From contig JANBVO010000003.1 in assembly GCA_030052745.1 (NCBI GenBank), positions 124,001-188,000 of the forward strand: DNA of 64,000 nt, written 5' to 3'. This DNA comes from Pleurostoma richardsiae. Lineage: Eukaryota > Ascomycota > Sordariomycetes > Calosphaeriales > Pleurostomataceae. The notes under the pieces were generated by a model that was given only the letters and a program-made list of their open reading frames with translations, searched no databases and was not told the DNA's origin. A program made the translations under genes and the position numbers. The first letter of the stretch is position 1; every line of letters starts with the position of its first letter. Below, in pieces: positions 13,801 to 25,601 of this stretch.

Positions 13801-15261
13801 ACCGAGCTTAGGACGCAGCGTCTTTCGGATGTGTGCCTCTACGGCTGGAGGGTGTGCGTGTCTCAGGAACCGATAAGAGTTTGGACTGAGAGTCAGACGG
13901 CGGGTGCGCGCGATGGGTCGGTCTCACAGGAATATCTCGTGGGGGGATGGAGAAGGCTGAGACGCGCTACGGATGCCACGGTTGTGCGCTCAGATGAGCA
14001 GGCAGAGAAGGCTGGCTCTTCTGGCTGATGCCAGACAGCTGGACATGTGCAAAGGGCAATACGTCAGTGGTGGCGTGGCGCCTAGAGCGTTTCAATCGTG
14101 CGGGATGGCGTTGCTTGAGGGTGTGTGCATTTCCCCATCTTTTGGTCTGGCAGTCCGGAGTTGACTGCGGGTACGGTAACATGCGTAGATACCCGACCGA
14201 CCAGATCAGGTATCCCGCTGTTTTTTGTGGTGTGTAGCCTGTTGATGGGATGGATCGATGCCCGGTTTCAGGACGCCTTTCTGCCTGTCTCTGGCTGGCA
14301 GTGCCAACATTCTCTTTTTCTTTTTTTTTGGTCGGCAATGGAGGGGTCCAGGGTCCAATGCCCACCACGTGTTGCCCAGGAACGACAGGTCTGGCTTAGC
14401 TAAGCAGACAGGCGGACAGACAGGTACCCCCTCGATACAGACAGAACACGAAGAACAGTAGGTAGCTTCGGTATCTACGGGCTCATCCATCATCGACATG
14501 CGCTGCCATCATCTGAATTTATATGCCTGCCTCCTGAGTAATGCACTCTTGCGATGGAAAACTAAACATGGAAGACAAGAAGAGAGACAATAGAGCCAGC
14601 CAGGTCGACGTATAACGGTACGGAATACAGGGGTGGAAAAAAAAAAGGAAGACGTTGGGCGGCGGAGATGGGTACATATCTGTGCCCCGCCATTGGCCGT
14701 CGACCTTGCCTTACGGAGTACCACCTTAGGTAGCTACTGTCGTGTGGTGTGTGGAAGGTGGCATTTGTGTGGGGGAAGAAGGAACTTTTGGAAGGAAGAA
14801 GACTCCCAAGGCTCCTTCTGTCTGTCTGCATGTCTCCTTGTTACTATCTGGTTCTACCTCAGGGAGGTACAGTACAGTACCATGGGAGGCAAGGAGGCAG
14901 GGAGGCAAGGTACGTATCATAGTAGTATGTAGAGAGCGTAGTATGTAAAGTGGCAGCGGCGCCCAAATTTTTTAGCCTCGCTGGAATCCCTCGACAGGCC
15001 GGCCGTGGGACGGACCCATCCAATACCGTACCAATACCTCCCAATACCTCCCACTACCCAATTACCTTCAGGACCTTGCCTTAGGTGGTTAACCCGTTAA
15101 CCCATAATCCACGACTCACGCACACAACAATTTCCGCCGCCGGGAACAACCTCGACGCTCCCGCTGCTGCTCACAACACCTTCCACCACCCCCCCCCTTC
15201 GCAACCCCCCCTCCGTCACATCCATCCTATATGCGCAGCAGCAGCACGCATTCAGTCCACA
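10803..15261. other. 4.4-kb intergenic region
   Basis: No gene can be supported. On the minus strand between about 10.9 and 12.6 kb several short frames (e.g. 10908-11141, 12109-12354, 12379-12570) have hydrophilic, protein-like composition, but I could not join them with credible splice sites. They may be relics of a minus-strand gene or a non-coding transcript. 13.2-15.2 kb is G-rich then CT-rich on the plus strand and includes the putative SXM1 promoter/leader (about 15.0-15.26 kb). Confidence 0.45.
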
Positions 15262-18200
15262 ATGGATGCCTCTGCCGTTAGAAGCTGCATTGCCGCGACT
15301 CTCGACGCCGACGCCGACGTCCGAAGGCGCGCCGAGCTCCAACTAAAACAGGTATGCAACCCAACCCAAGGCAACGCACGTCCACCCGGCACCCGCGACG
15401 ACGACGACGACGCGGCCGCCGCCCTCCTTCCCTCGATCATATCAATCTCGAAACGCCCTCTTTTCCGCGGCCCAGAGATAAGTTCTTTGTGTCGATAGCT
15501 GACATGCGCCCTCGTTCTCCCTTCAGGCCGAAGAAGTTGCCGGTTTCACCGATGTCCTGGTCGATGTCGTCCAGGCCGAGCAGGATATAAACCTGCGGCT
15601 TTCCAGTATGCCTCCCACCCCTCGGAAACCCCCTGTCGCTCTTGCCTAGCAACCCCTCGACGACAACAAGAATAACAGCAGTAACTTACGCGTGCCACAG
15701 CCGTCATCTACCTCAAGAACCGCGTCAACAAGGCGTGGACGTCCTCCGAACAATACCCCAACGAGCGCATCATACCTGAGGATGAGAAGGCGCGGTTTCG
15801 CGACCGGCTGCTGCCGATACTCGCCGCCTCCCAGGGCTCCGTCCGCCAGCAGCTGATTCCAATCCTGCAAAGGATCCTGCACTGGGACTTCCCCGAGAGA
15901 TGGCCCACCTTCATGGACTTCACCATCCAGCTTCTCAACACCAATGATGCCGGCTCCGTCCTCGCCGGCCTGCAGTGCCTGCTCGCCATCTGCCGCACCT
16001 ACCGTTTTAAGTCCTCCGACGGCGACAACAGGGCGCACTTCGATAAGATCATCGAGGCGAGCTTCCCGAGGCTGCTGGCTATCTGCAACGAGCTGGTCAA
16101 CCAGGAAAGCGAGGAGGCCGGAGAGATGCTCCACATCGCCCTGAAAGCCTACAAGCATGCCACTTGGGTATGTACTCGACTTTTCCCCCTATCTTTTCTC
16201 CCATGGTACCCATGTGCTGCTCGAAAAAAATCTGGACTGACAGAGCTGCACAGCTCGAACTCTCGAGTTTCCTCCGCCAGCAACAGAACAACATCGGCTG
16301 GTGCACCATCTTCCTGCAGACTGTTTCCAAGACGCTGCCCGCCAGCGCAAACGAGGGCGATCCCGCAGACCGAGAGCGCCACCACTGGTGGAAGGCCAAG
16401 AAGTGGGCCTATTTCAACCTTAACCGTCTATACATCAGGTACGCAGGACATGAGAGCTAACGCGGCCCACGGGAGCAGGAACCTAATTACTGATATACTC
16501 CAGGCACGGCAACCCGCATGCTATCGGCAAGTCCGGTGACGAGGAGCAGGCCTTTGCGAAGACCTTTATTTCACAGGTCGCCCCTGAGATCCTCAAGCAT
16601 TACTTGCAGGAGGTCGAGAAGTACGTTGCCAAGACCTCGTGGTTGAGCCGGCCGTGCTTGTCCTATACGATTGTCTTCCTGGACGAATGCGTGCGACCCA
16701 AGGAGATGTGGACCCACCTCAAGCCGCACTTGACCAACCTCGTCACCCATTTCATCTTCCCCGTGCTGTGCCTCTCCGAGGAGGATATCGAGAGCTTTGA
16801 GGACGAGCCCGAGGAGTACCTGCACAGGAAACTGAACTACTACGAAGAGGTCTCATCCCCTGACATCGCGGCTACCAATTTCCTTGTGACCTTGACCAAG
16901 GCCCGGAGGAAGCAGACCTATGAAGTGCTCACCTTTATCAACACCATTGTGAACGAGTATGAGCAGGCTCCCGACGACAAGAAGAACCACATCGCCAAAG
17001 AGGGCGCTCTGCGCATGATCAGTACCCTGGCACCGGTTATTCTGAGCAAGAAGTCACCCATCGCCGACCAAGTGGAGTACTTCATCGTCCGATATGTCTT
17101 TCCCGACTTCACCAGCTCTCAGGGCTTCCTGAGGGCTCGGGCTTGTGACACCATTGAGAAGTTTGAACAGCTCGACTTCAAGGAGCAGAACAACCTCCTC
17201 ACTATCTACCGCCACATCCTCGACCGTATGGGCGACCCAGCACTGCCGGTCCGTGTGACCGCGGCTCTTGCGCTGCAGCCGCTCATCAGGCACGACATCA
17301 TCCGCTCAAGCATGCAGCAGAGCATCCCAACCATCATGCAGCAGCTGCTGAAGCTGGCCAACGAGGTCGATATCGATGCCCTGGCTAACGTCATGGAGGA
17401 TTTCGTTGAGGTCTTCGCTACCGAACTGACGCCCTTCGCTGTTGCGCTTAGCGAACAGCTCCGGGACACTTACATGAGGATTGTCCGTGAGCTGCTCGAG
17501 AAGAACAACAAGGCTGGGGATGAGGAGTACAACGACTACCTGGACGATAAGAGCATCACCGCCCTCGGTGTCCTGCAGACTATTGGGACCTTGATTCTCA
17601 CTCTGGAGAGCACCCCGGATGTACTACTACACATTGAGGCTGTGTTGATGCCTGTAATCCAGGTGACTCTGGAGAACAAGCTTTACGGTAAGGAAATAGC
17701 CATTGGCAGCTGCACGGTTTGCCCTCGCCTTGTCTTAACCTACTGACGCGTTATACCTAGATCTGTACAACGAAGTGTTTGAGATTATCGACAGCTGTAC
17801 TTTCGCCGCGAAGGCGATCTCGCCGACCATGTGGCAGGCGTTTGAGCTCATCCACGCGTCTTTCAAGTCTGGCGCCGAGCTTTACCTTGAGGACATGCTC
17901 CCAGCTCTCGACAACTTTGTCCAGTTCGGCGCGTCTCATCTCATCCAGAAGCCCGAGTACATCGAGGCATTGTACTCAATGGTCTCCGACATGTTTGCTG
18001 ACCCCAAGGTCGGCGGCGTTGATAGGATCTGTGCCTGTAAATTGGCGGAGGCCATGATGCTGAGCTTGCCAGGCCAAATTGACAACTGTGTAAACGGCTT
18101 TGTGGTCATGGCTATGAACGTGCTCAGCACGCAAGATGTCAAGAACAAGTCCTACAAGATTCACCTGATGGAGATGGTTATCAACGCCATCCACTACAAC

Positions 18201-19057
18201 CCGATCCTCACGCTGCAAGTGTTGGAGACCAAGGGATGGACCAACAAGTTCTTCAGCTTGTGGTTCGGCAGCATGGATTCCTTCACCCGTGTCCACGATA
18301 AGAAGCTGTGTATCGTGGCAATTGTCCAGCTTCTGAGCATCCGCCCGGACCAGGTCCCGGCGAGCGTCTCTGTCGGATGGCCGAGGCTACTTCAGGGCAT
18401 CACGGTGCTCTTCAGGTCGCTTCCTGCCGCTCTCAAGAACCGGGAGGAGGCTCTGAAAGAGGACTTCCAGCTCGAGTCCGGCAGCTACGACTACGAGGAC
18501 GATGAGGGCGAGTGGGACGAGAACGAGGAGAATTGGGCCGTTGAGGATGAGAAGGAAGAGGAGGAACCTGCGGATGTTAAGGACGAGAGTACAGCATACC
18601 TTGAATTCCTTAACGAGGAGGTGAGTCTATCCGTCAAATATCCCCCGATGTTTGCAGGCGCATCCCACAGCCCTCGATGTGGTGTCTATGTCTTCGTTGA
18701 AGCTAACACCCAGTCAGGCTCAGAAGTTCGGCCGCCTTGACGACCCAGAATCTGACGACGAGCTGGGTGAGCACAGCGTGCTCCTCGAGTCTCCGCTAGA
18801 CAAGATTGAACCTTATCAGATTTTCAGAGGCGCTCTGATGAGTAAGTGATCCGCTACTGTGAGGCATCTGGCATTGTATGCTAATTAGACACTCAGCATT
18901 GCAACAAGAACAACCCCAGTTCTACGCTTCCTTGGCATCCCACCTCACGAACGATGAGCAGGCCGTCATCCAGGCTGTCGTTCAGCAGGCCGAGGCTCAG
19001 CAGCTCGTCGCCCAGCAGCAAGCCGCTGCTGGTGCCGTCAACGGTGGAAGCAGCTAG
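15262..19057 (+). CDS. SXM1: Importin-beta family nuclear import receptor (Sxm1/Nmd5, importin-7/8 type)
   Basis: Eight exons (15262-15351, 15527-15605, 15701-16167, 16254-16438, 16504-17687, 17761-18620, 18718-18841, 18897-19057) give 1049 residues, the usual size for a karyopherin of this class. The N-terminus carries the importin-beta N-terminal HEAT region (RRRAELQLKQAEEVAGFTDV, then INLRLSTVIYLKNRVNKAW), the Ran-binding end of such receptors. The body is HEAT-repeat helices throughout. Near residues 860-905 there is a strongly acidic insert (EDDEGEWDENEENWAVEDE), a feature of Nmd5/importin-7/8, then a Gln/Ala-rich C-terminal tail. Every junction keeps the conserved frame. It should carry cargo proteins into the nucleus in a RanGTP-dependent cycle. 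Assignment to the Sxm1/Nmd5 branch is confident; which single yeast name fits better is less so. Confidence 0.95.
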
Positions 19058-20146
19058 ACGGATGTCGTCTTGTGGGCTTTCTACCTGGGTCAGGACGCGA
19101 GACGGGATCCGCTCGAGTTGATCCCGGATGGAGATGAGATACCCCCACCCCCGCTACCTGCGGCAATACCGTGCCGAGGAACAATCCGTTTTATTATGAA
19201 ACGGGTGGCGGCGACGACAAGGCAGACACTGGGCAGGACGAATCTAACCAAGGACTGGGAGACAGTTCAAACTCTGTCGATGATCTCGAGGAGAGACATC
19301 CTACTGTGCCATCACAGGAAAGGGGAACAGGATAGCAGGAAAGAGGAATGAATCAAGGAAAAAGGACCCGACGCATCACCGAAGCCAAATCCCCCTTTAC
19401 CAACCGCCCCGTCACATCACATGCACGCATCCTGCGCTCCACAACATATTCCCCGACCCCCCTCCATCCCTTCATCCCTCCCTGCCCGTGTTCCCCCTAC
19501 CGATTTGGAGTACCGGTCACATACGGTTAGGCAGGTGTGCAAGATAGGCTAGCAAGAGAAAGGAAGATTTTAGATCGTGCAAACAAAACTATGTTAACCC
19601 CCCCTTTTTTTTTCCAGAAGCCTGCTGTCTTGTCTTGTGGCCTCATGGCCCTTCGACCTTTCGCATCTGCCTTCATGGAGATGGGTATCAGACCGGCCGG
19701 CTTGTCCACTGTCGTCGGGTATGGAGCCTGCCTGGACAGGCCGCCACTGGACAAAAGGAAGGCGAAAAGGTAAGAATCAAGAAAAAAGAAAAACATACAA
19801 CAGCAGGTATTCGCTGGTCGTCACCGACCCAACTACTAGTCTGCCGCTCGGTGGCTTATCGATGGGAGAGCGGACGGGATCCCGAGGTCTCCACCGGCTG
19901 TGGTCGTATGTGCTAGGGAGGCCTGGTTTTCCGGATCATATGGGTGATGGAGGGGTGATGCTCCCCGGGCAAGAGGAGGCGGGAAGGTTGGAAAGGGGTT
20001 GCGGTTGGAGCTCGTGGGGAGGTGGCCGGCCAGTCTAGACAGGGCAATGCGAACAAGACATCGCCGTCTGATGTTAGTTGAGCCGAGAATTGCATGTCGT
20101 CGAGACCCGGACGTGACGGTCTCACGCGGTGATGGAAAGGAACTAA
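19058..20146. other. Intergenic region downstream of the importin gene
   Basis: About 1.1 kb, including the importin 3' UTR. No gene-like frame; a poly-T run near 19605 is the only notable simple sequence. Confidence 0.5.
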
Positions 20147-20178
20147 CCTACCTACCTACCTACCTACCTACCTACCTA
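20147..20178. repeat. Tetranucleotide microsatellite (CCTA)8
   Basis: Eight uninterrupted CCTA units. It lies about 370 bases beyond the stop of the coiled-coil gene (20549-21091, minus). A TAGG counterpart lies on the other side of that gene at 21308. Confidence 0.95.
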
Positions 20179-20548
20179 GTGTGCATCCGGGATGCCTTCG
20201 CAGCGCCGCATTCTGTTCTGCACAAAGCCGAAACTGACGGGTAGCCAGGGGTCGGACTGCGCGATGAGAGCGATGAGAGGACGCCAAGCTGTCTGAAGAG
20301 GCCTTTCTTAACGGCAGACGGGGCATTGGGCAGGTCCGCACGCCAACCCAATCAGTTGATGATTCCATCCCTCATCGGCGCGTGCATGTATGCGTGCTTG
20401 AGGTTACTATCAACTCAAAATCATGGAGAGGTCCGATTCGACTCGTCCCGTCATGCAAATAAGCAGAAACCTCATTCCCGGCGTCAGTGAGCAGCAGGTT
20501 AGGGCGCCGAACACCGTCAGAACCCTCTATGATGGGTAGAGAAGATGG

Positions 20549-21091
20549 TCAATAATAATAGGAGCTGTTATCCTCGCCGAGTGGCTGTCCACTTCTGAGA
20601 TTCTGGACATCCCGATCAAGTCTCGCAATTTCTTCTTCAACACTTGCCAGCAAACGGTTCATGCTCTCAGATGCCCGACGGTAGTACACAATGGAGGCTC
20701 TGAGCGCCTGGATTTCTCTATCCATGTCGTTCCGTCTCGACGTAAGCTCGACTTGATCAATCATTCTACCTTCCCGGGCCGCTCTGGCCGCCGCTGCAGA
20801 AGTCGCGAGTAATGCACGCTCCCCTTCAAATTCCGCTAGCATGATGTCCAACCTTGTTGCTTCTCGGGCGTTGCGATCGTATTCATCCCGGTACTGTCGG
20901 GATTGGGCTTGCAAGTTCCTCAACATCTGCTGTGCTTCCTGCAGAACCTCTCCCGGGCTCGGCGGGCGGGCTTCACTCGATCGACCGTGGCCTCCACTTT
21001 CGCCGCCTCTCCGATCCTCACCACTTCCGCCGCCTTTCGAGTGCTTCGCAGAGCCTTGCCTTCTCCTGCCGCTGCCGCTGCTGCTGTGCAT
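20549..21091 (-). CDS. Hypothetical small coiled-coil protein
   Basis: One open exon encodes 180 residues. The first ~45 are basic, Ser/Gly-rich and probably disordered. Residues ~48-165 form a long helical region with heptad-like spacing (VLQEAQQMLRNLQAQSRQY, later EIARLDRDVQNL), consistent with a dimeric coiled coil. The tail ends NSSYYY. I do not recognise a family. The 5' end is uncertain: just upstream on the minus strand (about 21158-21240) a protein-like stretch (NAVLIKAAHAFYIVEGGKE) runs straight into a GTAAGT donor. The only in-frame acceptor gives a 35-base intron, which is very short, so an upstream exon is possible but unproven. The gene is divergent from the APH-type kinase at 21529 and may share its promoter. 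Confidence 0.65.
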   Translation of the reverse strand: MHSSSGSGRRRQGSAKHSKGGGSGEDRRGGESGGHGRSSEARPPSPGEVLQEAQQMLRNLQAQSRQYRDEYDRNAREATRLDIMLAEFEGERALLATSAAAARAAREGRMIDQVELTSRRNDMDREIQALRASIVYYRRASESMNRLLASVEEEIARLDRDVQNLRSGQPLGEDNSSYYY

Positions 21092-21528
21092 TCTGCCTCG
21101 GATAGCAGTCGAGATTTGGCTCTGGTATCTCCAGAAGGGGAGGGCAAGAGACTTACTTCCTTCCCACCTTCTACGATGTAAAAGGCGTGAGCGGCCTTGA
21201 TCAAAACCGCGTTTGGCGGAGTGGATGATGGAGGGATTAGCACTAATTGAGTGGTGTGCGGGGAACTGCGTTATGTACCTGGGTGCCTAGAGTGACTACA
21301 AGGACCCTAGGTAGGTAGGTAGGTATCTGCCTTAGTGTATCCCCGCCAGTCATGGGCGGGTAGCGTGGCAACCAATAGTATGTACCTTAAAACCATCCTC
21401 TCCATCAGTCGACGACGACCTCAGCCGACCGTTCTCTCTCGGCTGGCTCCCCGCCAGGTCGGTCACCCAGCACCCTCCCCCTCGTCCCCCCCCGGGCCCC
21501 CCTAATTTCTCCCTCGGTCATCTACAAG
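21092..21528. promoter_or_regulatory. Divergent promoter region with (TAGG)4 and a CCAAT box
   Basis: This 437-base gap separates two divergently transcribed genes. It contains four TAGG units (21308-21323), a CCAAT box (21372-21376) and a CT/C-rich tract (about 21420-21510) just before the plus-strand ATG. Shared regulation is inferred from layout only. Confidence 0.4.
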
Positions 21529-22923
21529 ATGAGGGATTACATCGTCGAAGACAAGGCCCACAAGGCTCGCGCTCGATTTATCGATTCGATCGACCCCGAG
21601 ATCATCCTCCGCCTCGCCTCCTCATATCACAACGGCGATCCGTGCGAGACGTTTCGACCTCCAGAACACGGGAGCTACAATGTGTGCTTCTTCGTCGAGT
21701 TTGCGGATGCGCGATGGGTCGTTCGACTCCCTATTCCGGACAGGGTTCCTTGGATTGACGAGAAACTGGAAGTCGAGATCGCGACAATGAAGTGAGCCTC
21801 GGCCAAGGTCGGGTGACGCACTCCAACATCGCTAACATCTCCCAGATATGTCACGGCTAACACAACGATTCCTGTCCCCAAGATACACGCATACTCCTAC
21901 ACTCAGGAAAGCCCCATCCAGCTTGCCTTCATCATTATGGACTATGTACAGGGCAAGAATCTTCGAGAGTTGGGATTCAAGAAAGACCTGGACGTGTGGT
22001 TCTCTCCCACAACCCAACCGACCAAAGCAAGGAGGGCCGTTTACGAGCAGCTCGCCGATCTATATACCCAGTTGCGCAACTTAGAGTTCCCTGAGATTGG
22101 CGCGCTGGGCTTTTCCCCGGACGATTCAGCCATCCGAGTTCGTCACCGCCCGCTCACCGTCGAAGTCCTCCTTCAACACGACGAAGGTCTTGATCCAACG
22201 AGAATGTTTGCGGAGAAGAAGACCTTCCACACTGCGAGCGAGTACGTCAACGCGCTCCTGTGGCTTGGAGACAATCTGCTCGATAAAGGCAAGAATTCCT
22301 TTGTTGACCAGCGCGGCGCCCGGGCTCTATACACCCCCCATGGTTTCAGGAGGTTTGTGACTGAGCGCTGGCTCAATCCCGCCCGTGAGAAGGGCCCGTT
22401 CGTCCTGATGCATGGCGATCTGGGCATCCAGAATCTGCTCTGGGACGACGACTTCAACCTCGTCGCCGTCCTGGACTGGGAGTGGAGCAGCGTTGTCCCG
22501 CTGCAGTTTCTGGTGCCGCCGTCATGGCTAGATGGCGACTCTGTCGACTTCCTCTGTGCCAGCCAGCTGATGTACAATCTTGAAGTCGCGAACCTCAACG
22601 CTATCGTGCGCGAGAAATCTCAGAATCTAGACTGGTCCAGGATGGAAAAGTTCTGTCATACCCTAGTCGTCTGTGCCTTGCTCCGACCCGAGTACGTCTA
22701 TGACGTGTATTGGAGGTTTATTGGTCATTACCTGGTTGGATTCAATCCCAGAACCCGCGAGAAGTTTGAGGAATATTGGAAGATCACCTCAGGCTGGGTG
22801 GACTCGTTCATGGACGACGAAAGGAAAGCCTTCTTGGAAAGGAAGAAGAAGGAGCAGCTGGAGTATCTGGCGGCGGAGGATGAGTACTTTGGGCAGCAAC
22901 CCGACGCTGGCGCATCTGATTGA
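21529..22923 (+). CDS. Aminoglycoside phosphotransferase (APH)-fold kinase, fungal family
   Basis: Two exons (21529-21791 and 21846-22923; intron with GTGAGC donor and CCCAG acceptor, splitting an AAA Lys codon) encode 446 residues. The N-lobe has a nucleotide-loop region (HGSYNVCFFVEF, about 46-57) and the VVRLPIPDRV strand; IIMDYVQGKNLRELG is the hinge. The catalytic loop is complete: HGDLGIQNLLWDDDF, the Brenner-type H-x-D-x4-N motif, followed by the metal-binding VLDWEWS. The C-terminus is a charged Lys/Glu helix. The fold phosphorylates small molecules or sometimes proteins; the substrate cannot be read from sequence, and the name does not imply antibiotic resistance. The family is greatly expanded in Pezizomycotina. 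A second, more diverged member lies at 41067. Confidence 0.92.
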
Positions 22924-24353
22924 GCGATCGTCCATGTCGCAAGCATCTGCTCTGGGGCTCTGACACGACTCTGACACGCTCTCGACGCTGGCGCATCTCA
23001 TCTACTGCAAGACATCATGCAAGACATAATGGGTCGCTCGCAGTGCGTTTCTGGGACTTTCCGCACAATGATCAGCGGTCTGTCGTGCACTCCCTGCGAG
23101 GAGAAGCAGGAGCACCTGCGGGAGAGAAGCGATGGCGAATTTGCCGCCTGATGCCGACGCCGACGGCTCTACGTAACTGAACCTAGAAAATCTCCTCCTC
23201 TTCTAGGCATTTATCGTCTCCGCCATCTGAAGACGGATTGTTGGTGTCCGGGAACAGCGGATCGACAGTCGACCTTCAACAGCGGTAATGCCAGTTCAAG
23301 AGGTCTTGCGGGAGGAGGCGGTTTGCCGATGTTCCTGTCGGGGATAGGCTGGTTCCTGGGGTATTAACGTCTTTCGTCCCCCAGTCAAGATGCGGATTTG
23401 ATTAGAGGCCAAAGATCGATACGATGCGGGAGGGAATCGGAAGTCACCACGAACTCCTCTGACGTCCCAAGTTCGCCGAGAGAGCGGCTGTAGGAGGGCC
23501 CTTGGTCGGTCTGTGCGGCAAGCGAAATCCTCGTCGGCATCACACATTCGGCTCATGACGTCTGCCGTATAACAGGAGAGGAGTAGCGTGGAGAGGTGTC
23601 CCTCCCCTCCGCCCTTACGTGATGTTGTTATCTGCTGAGACAAGAACGGCGCCTGTTCCCGAACCCTCCTCTCACAATTACTCTACCTACTCTTATTCTT
23701 CTCACTGCCAATTCTTCTGATGCTAGTCATTCCACTCTATGACATACCCTGCTACCACGAGGGCTCTCTCTGCTCGGTTAGCTGACCCCGCAAGTCAGGG
23801 ACCTTCCGAGGCTTAATGCAATCTCCGAGAAACAGGGAGAGCCCGGAGAATTTGGATGACCACCCGGAGTTCTAAGAGTCCTGTTAGAAGGGCAACGACG
23901 AGATCGGGAAGGCAGATCCCCGCTACTGGAAGGAGAGGGGAGGGCATGCATGGTAGTTTGGCTGGCTCCACGTCGAGGATCTCGGTGAGGTATCATACAC
24001 GGACAACGCCATGGATGGCCAGAAGCGCCTGCTCACCGCCCGGAAACCCGACATAACCCCATAGAGGCTCATTGCGAAACGTCCACACAAGGCCACCTCG
24101 TTCTACGGGACCTGCTGCTGCATGGAGTCTCCAGCATTTGCACAGCAATCCTCTCTGTTCAATTGAGCCTACTCTTGCTGAACACCGACGATTCTCCGCA
24201 GACCCGAAGATAACGGACGACTCGAGGGAGAAGGAAGTGACCTTTCGTTCTGGCGAAACCGCCGGTGTCGGTAGCAGGCGGTGAAGAATTGCCGCCCGCT
24301 TCAATTTTGCTGGTGTTCCTGCTTCTCCCACGGCGACTCAGATGCTTCTTCGG
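22924..24353. other. Intergenic region before the repeat array
   Basis: About 1.4 kb with no supportable gene; short frames on both strands lack codon bias or domain resemblance. Confidence 0.5.
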
Positions 24354-24773
24354 GGAACCCGGTGAGGGAGTTCGAGTTTTTGTGTAACCCTACGTACAGA
24401 ATTGTACGACGTGAGAGAGGAAGTTCGAGCTTTTGTGTTACCCCAGGTGCATATTGTACGACGTGAAGGGGGGAGATTCGACTTTTTGTGTAACCCCAAC
24501 TGCATGTCTGTGTGACCGCCCAAGCTGCGAGAACTCGGGACGTGAGAGGCTATCGTCGGAAAAGGGGGGGAGGTTCGAGTTTTTGTGTAACCTGAGATGA
24601 CGTCCTGTACGACCTGAGAGCAGAAGTTTGAGCTTTTGTGTAACTCGAGATGGGTGAGGTTTGGCAATTGTGTAACCCCAGCTGCATGTTTGTGTGACCT
24701 GAGAGGGGGAGATTCGAGTTTTCGTGTAACCCGAGATGCGTGTTTGTACGACCCGAGAGAGGGGATTTGAGTC
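24354..24773 (+). repeat. Array A of a degenerate ~53-base tandem repeat
   Basis: Seven occurrences of the core (TTTTTGTGTAACCC or close variants) lie about 53-54 bases apart, with one 96-base and one 33-base interval. Each unit has the layout GTTCGAG-TTTTTGTGTAACCC-xAGxTGCAT-TTTGTACGACxTGAGAGxGGG. Units diverge by roughly 10-25%. The same family occurs in inverted orientation at 35804-36312, including the short variant around the core GGCAATTGTGTAACCCC. Confidence 0.9.
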
Positions 24774-24804
24774 TTGGCTGCTGGAAGGGTGGCTGGCAGC
24801 TTTG

Positions 24805-25074
24805 TCAGTCGTCTTGCCTCTCTCGGTGAGAGCCCTGAAGCTCAAAGTCCCGGATGAGGACGGTGAGGATGATGAGGACGCTTGATAGAAGGAGCCCAGG
24901 CAAGCGACGCACGAAAAGCCGCTCCAGCGCAGGATCCGTGTCGTCCTCGCTCACCTTGCGGTTCGACGATAACGCATACCATAGCAGCGAGAATGGCAGA
25001 GGAAACAAGGACTTAGCTATAACATGATGTTGAGTGGAGATGAAAAGCAGAAATGAGCCTGTAGTGGAAACCAT
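24805..25074 (-). CDS. Possible small two-helix membrane protein (uncertain)
   Basis: An 89-residue open frame with two hydrophobic stretches (around FPLPFSLLWYAL and LPGLLLSSVLIILTVLI) separated by a charged loop (RKVSEDDTDPALERLFVRR) and ending in a charged tail. This looks more like a real membrane protein or a fragment of one than chance sequence. No family is recognised, no neighbour supports it, and it abuts the repeat array, so it could be a relic. Confidence 0.25.
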   Translation of the reverse strand: MVSTTGSFLLFISTQHHVIAKSLFPLPFSLLWYALSSNRKVSEDDTDPALERLFVRRLPGLLLSSVLIILTVLIRDFELQGSHRERQDD

Positions 25075-25601
25075 GACGATATACCCGGCTCCCGGGCCTT
25101 GTCCCCTTTCCTTCGTTGTCGTCGTCCTCCTCTCCCCTCATTACCTCTTAATCCTACTGTTCCTGTCGCCACTACTACTACCAAGCCTCTTCCTCTGTGA
25201 TAGGCGAGGCTCGCAAGTCATGGACTCTTCGACGTCCAACGTAGTGTCTGATATCCTGTTCAGCTGGGAAGCGGCATGGAAGCAGCATGATGCGTGGGAG
25301 AGAAGCGGCTATTTCCCATACATACTACGAGCCGTGAATGGCGTTGCGGGGGACGGCTCCGTGCCTAACAGATAATATAGATATCCGGAATTCCGGTGGG
25401 ATCTTGCGAGAAGATAGCCTGAAATAGATTCTCCGGACGCTCCTCGCTATATCTATGATAATAGCCGCCCAATATCGACTTCTCCCGAGCGTTGATGGAC
25501 ATTATCCTTTCCGAGTATATGACGAGCCATGAAACCCTCCGCATCTCCAGACCCAGGTGGCGGGCAACCACTCTGGCCTCGTCGTCAGGTCTCAAAGCGC
25601 C

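Noticed and set aside
24354-24773. CRISPR-like array
   Set aside because: Eukaryotic context; units are degenerate tandem copies without unique spacers or constant repeat length.
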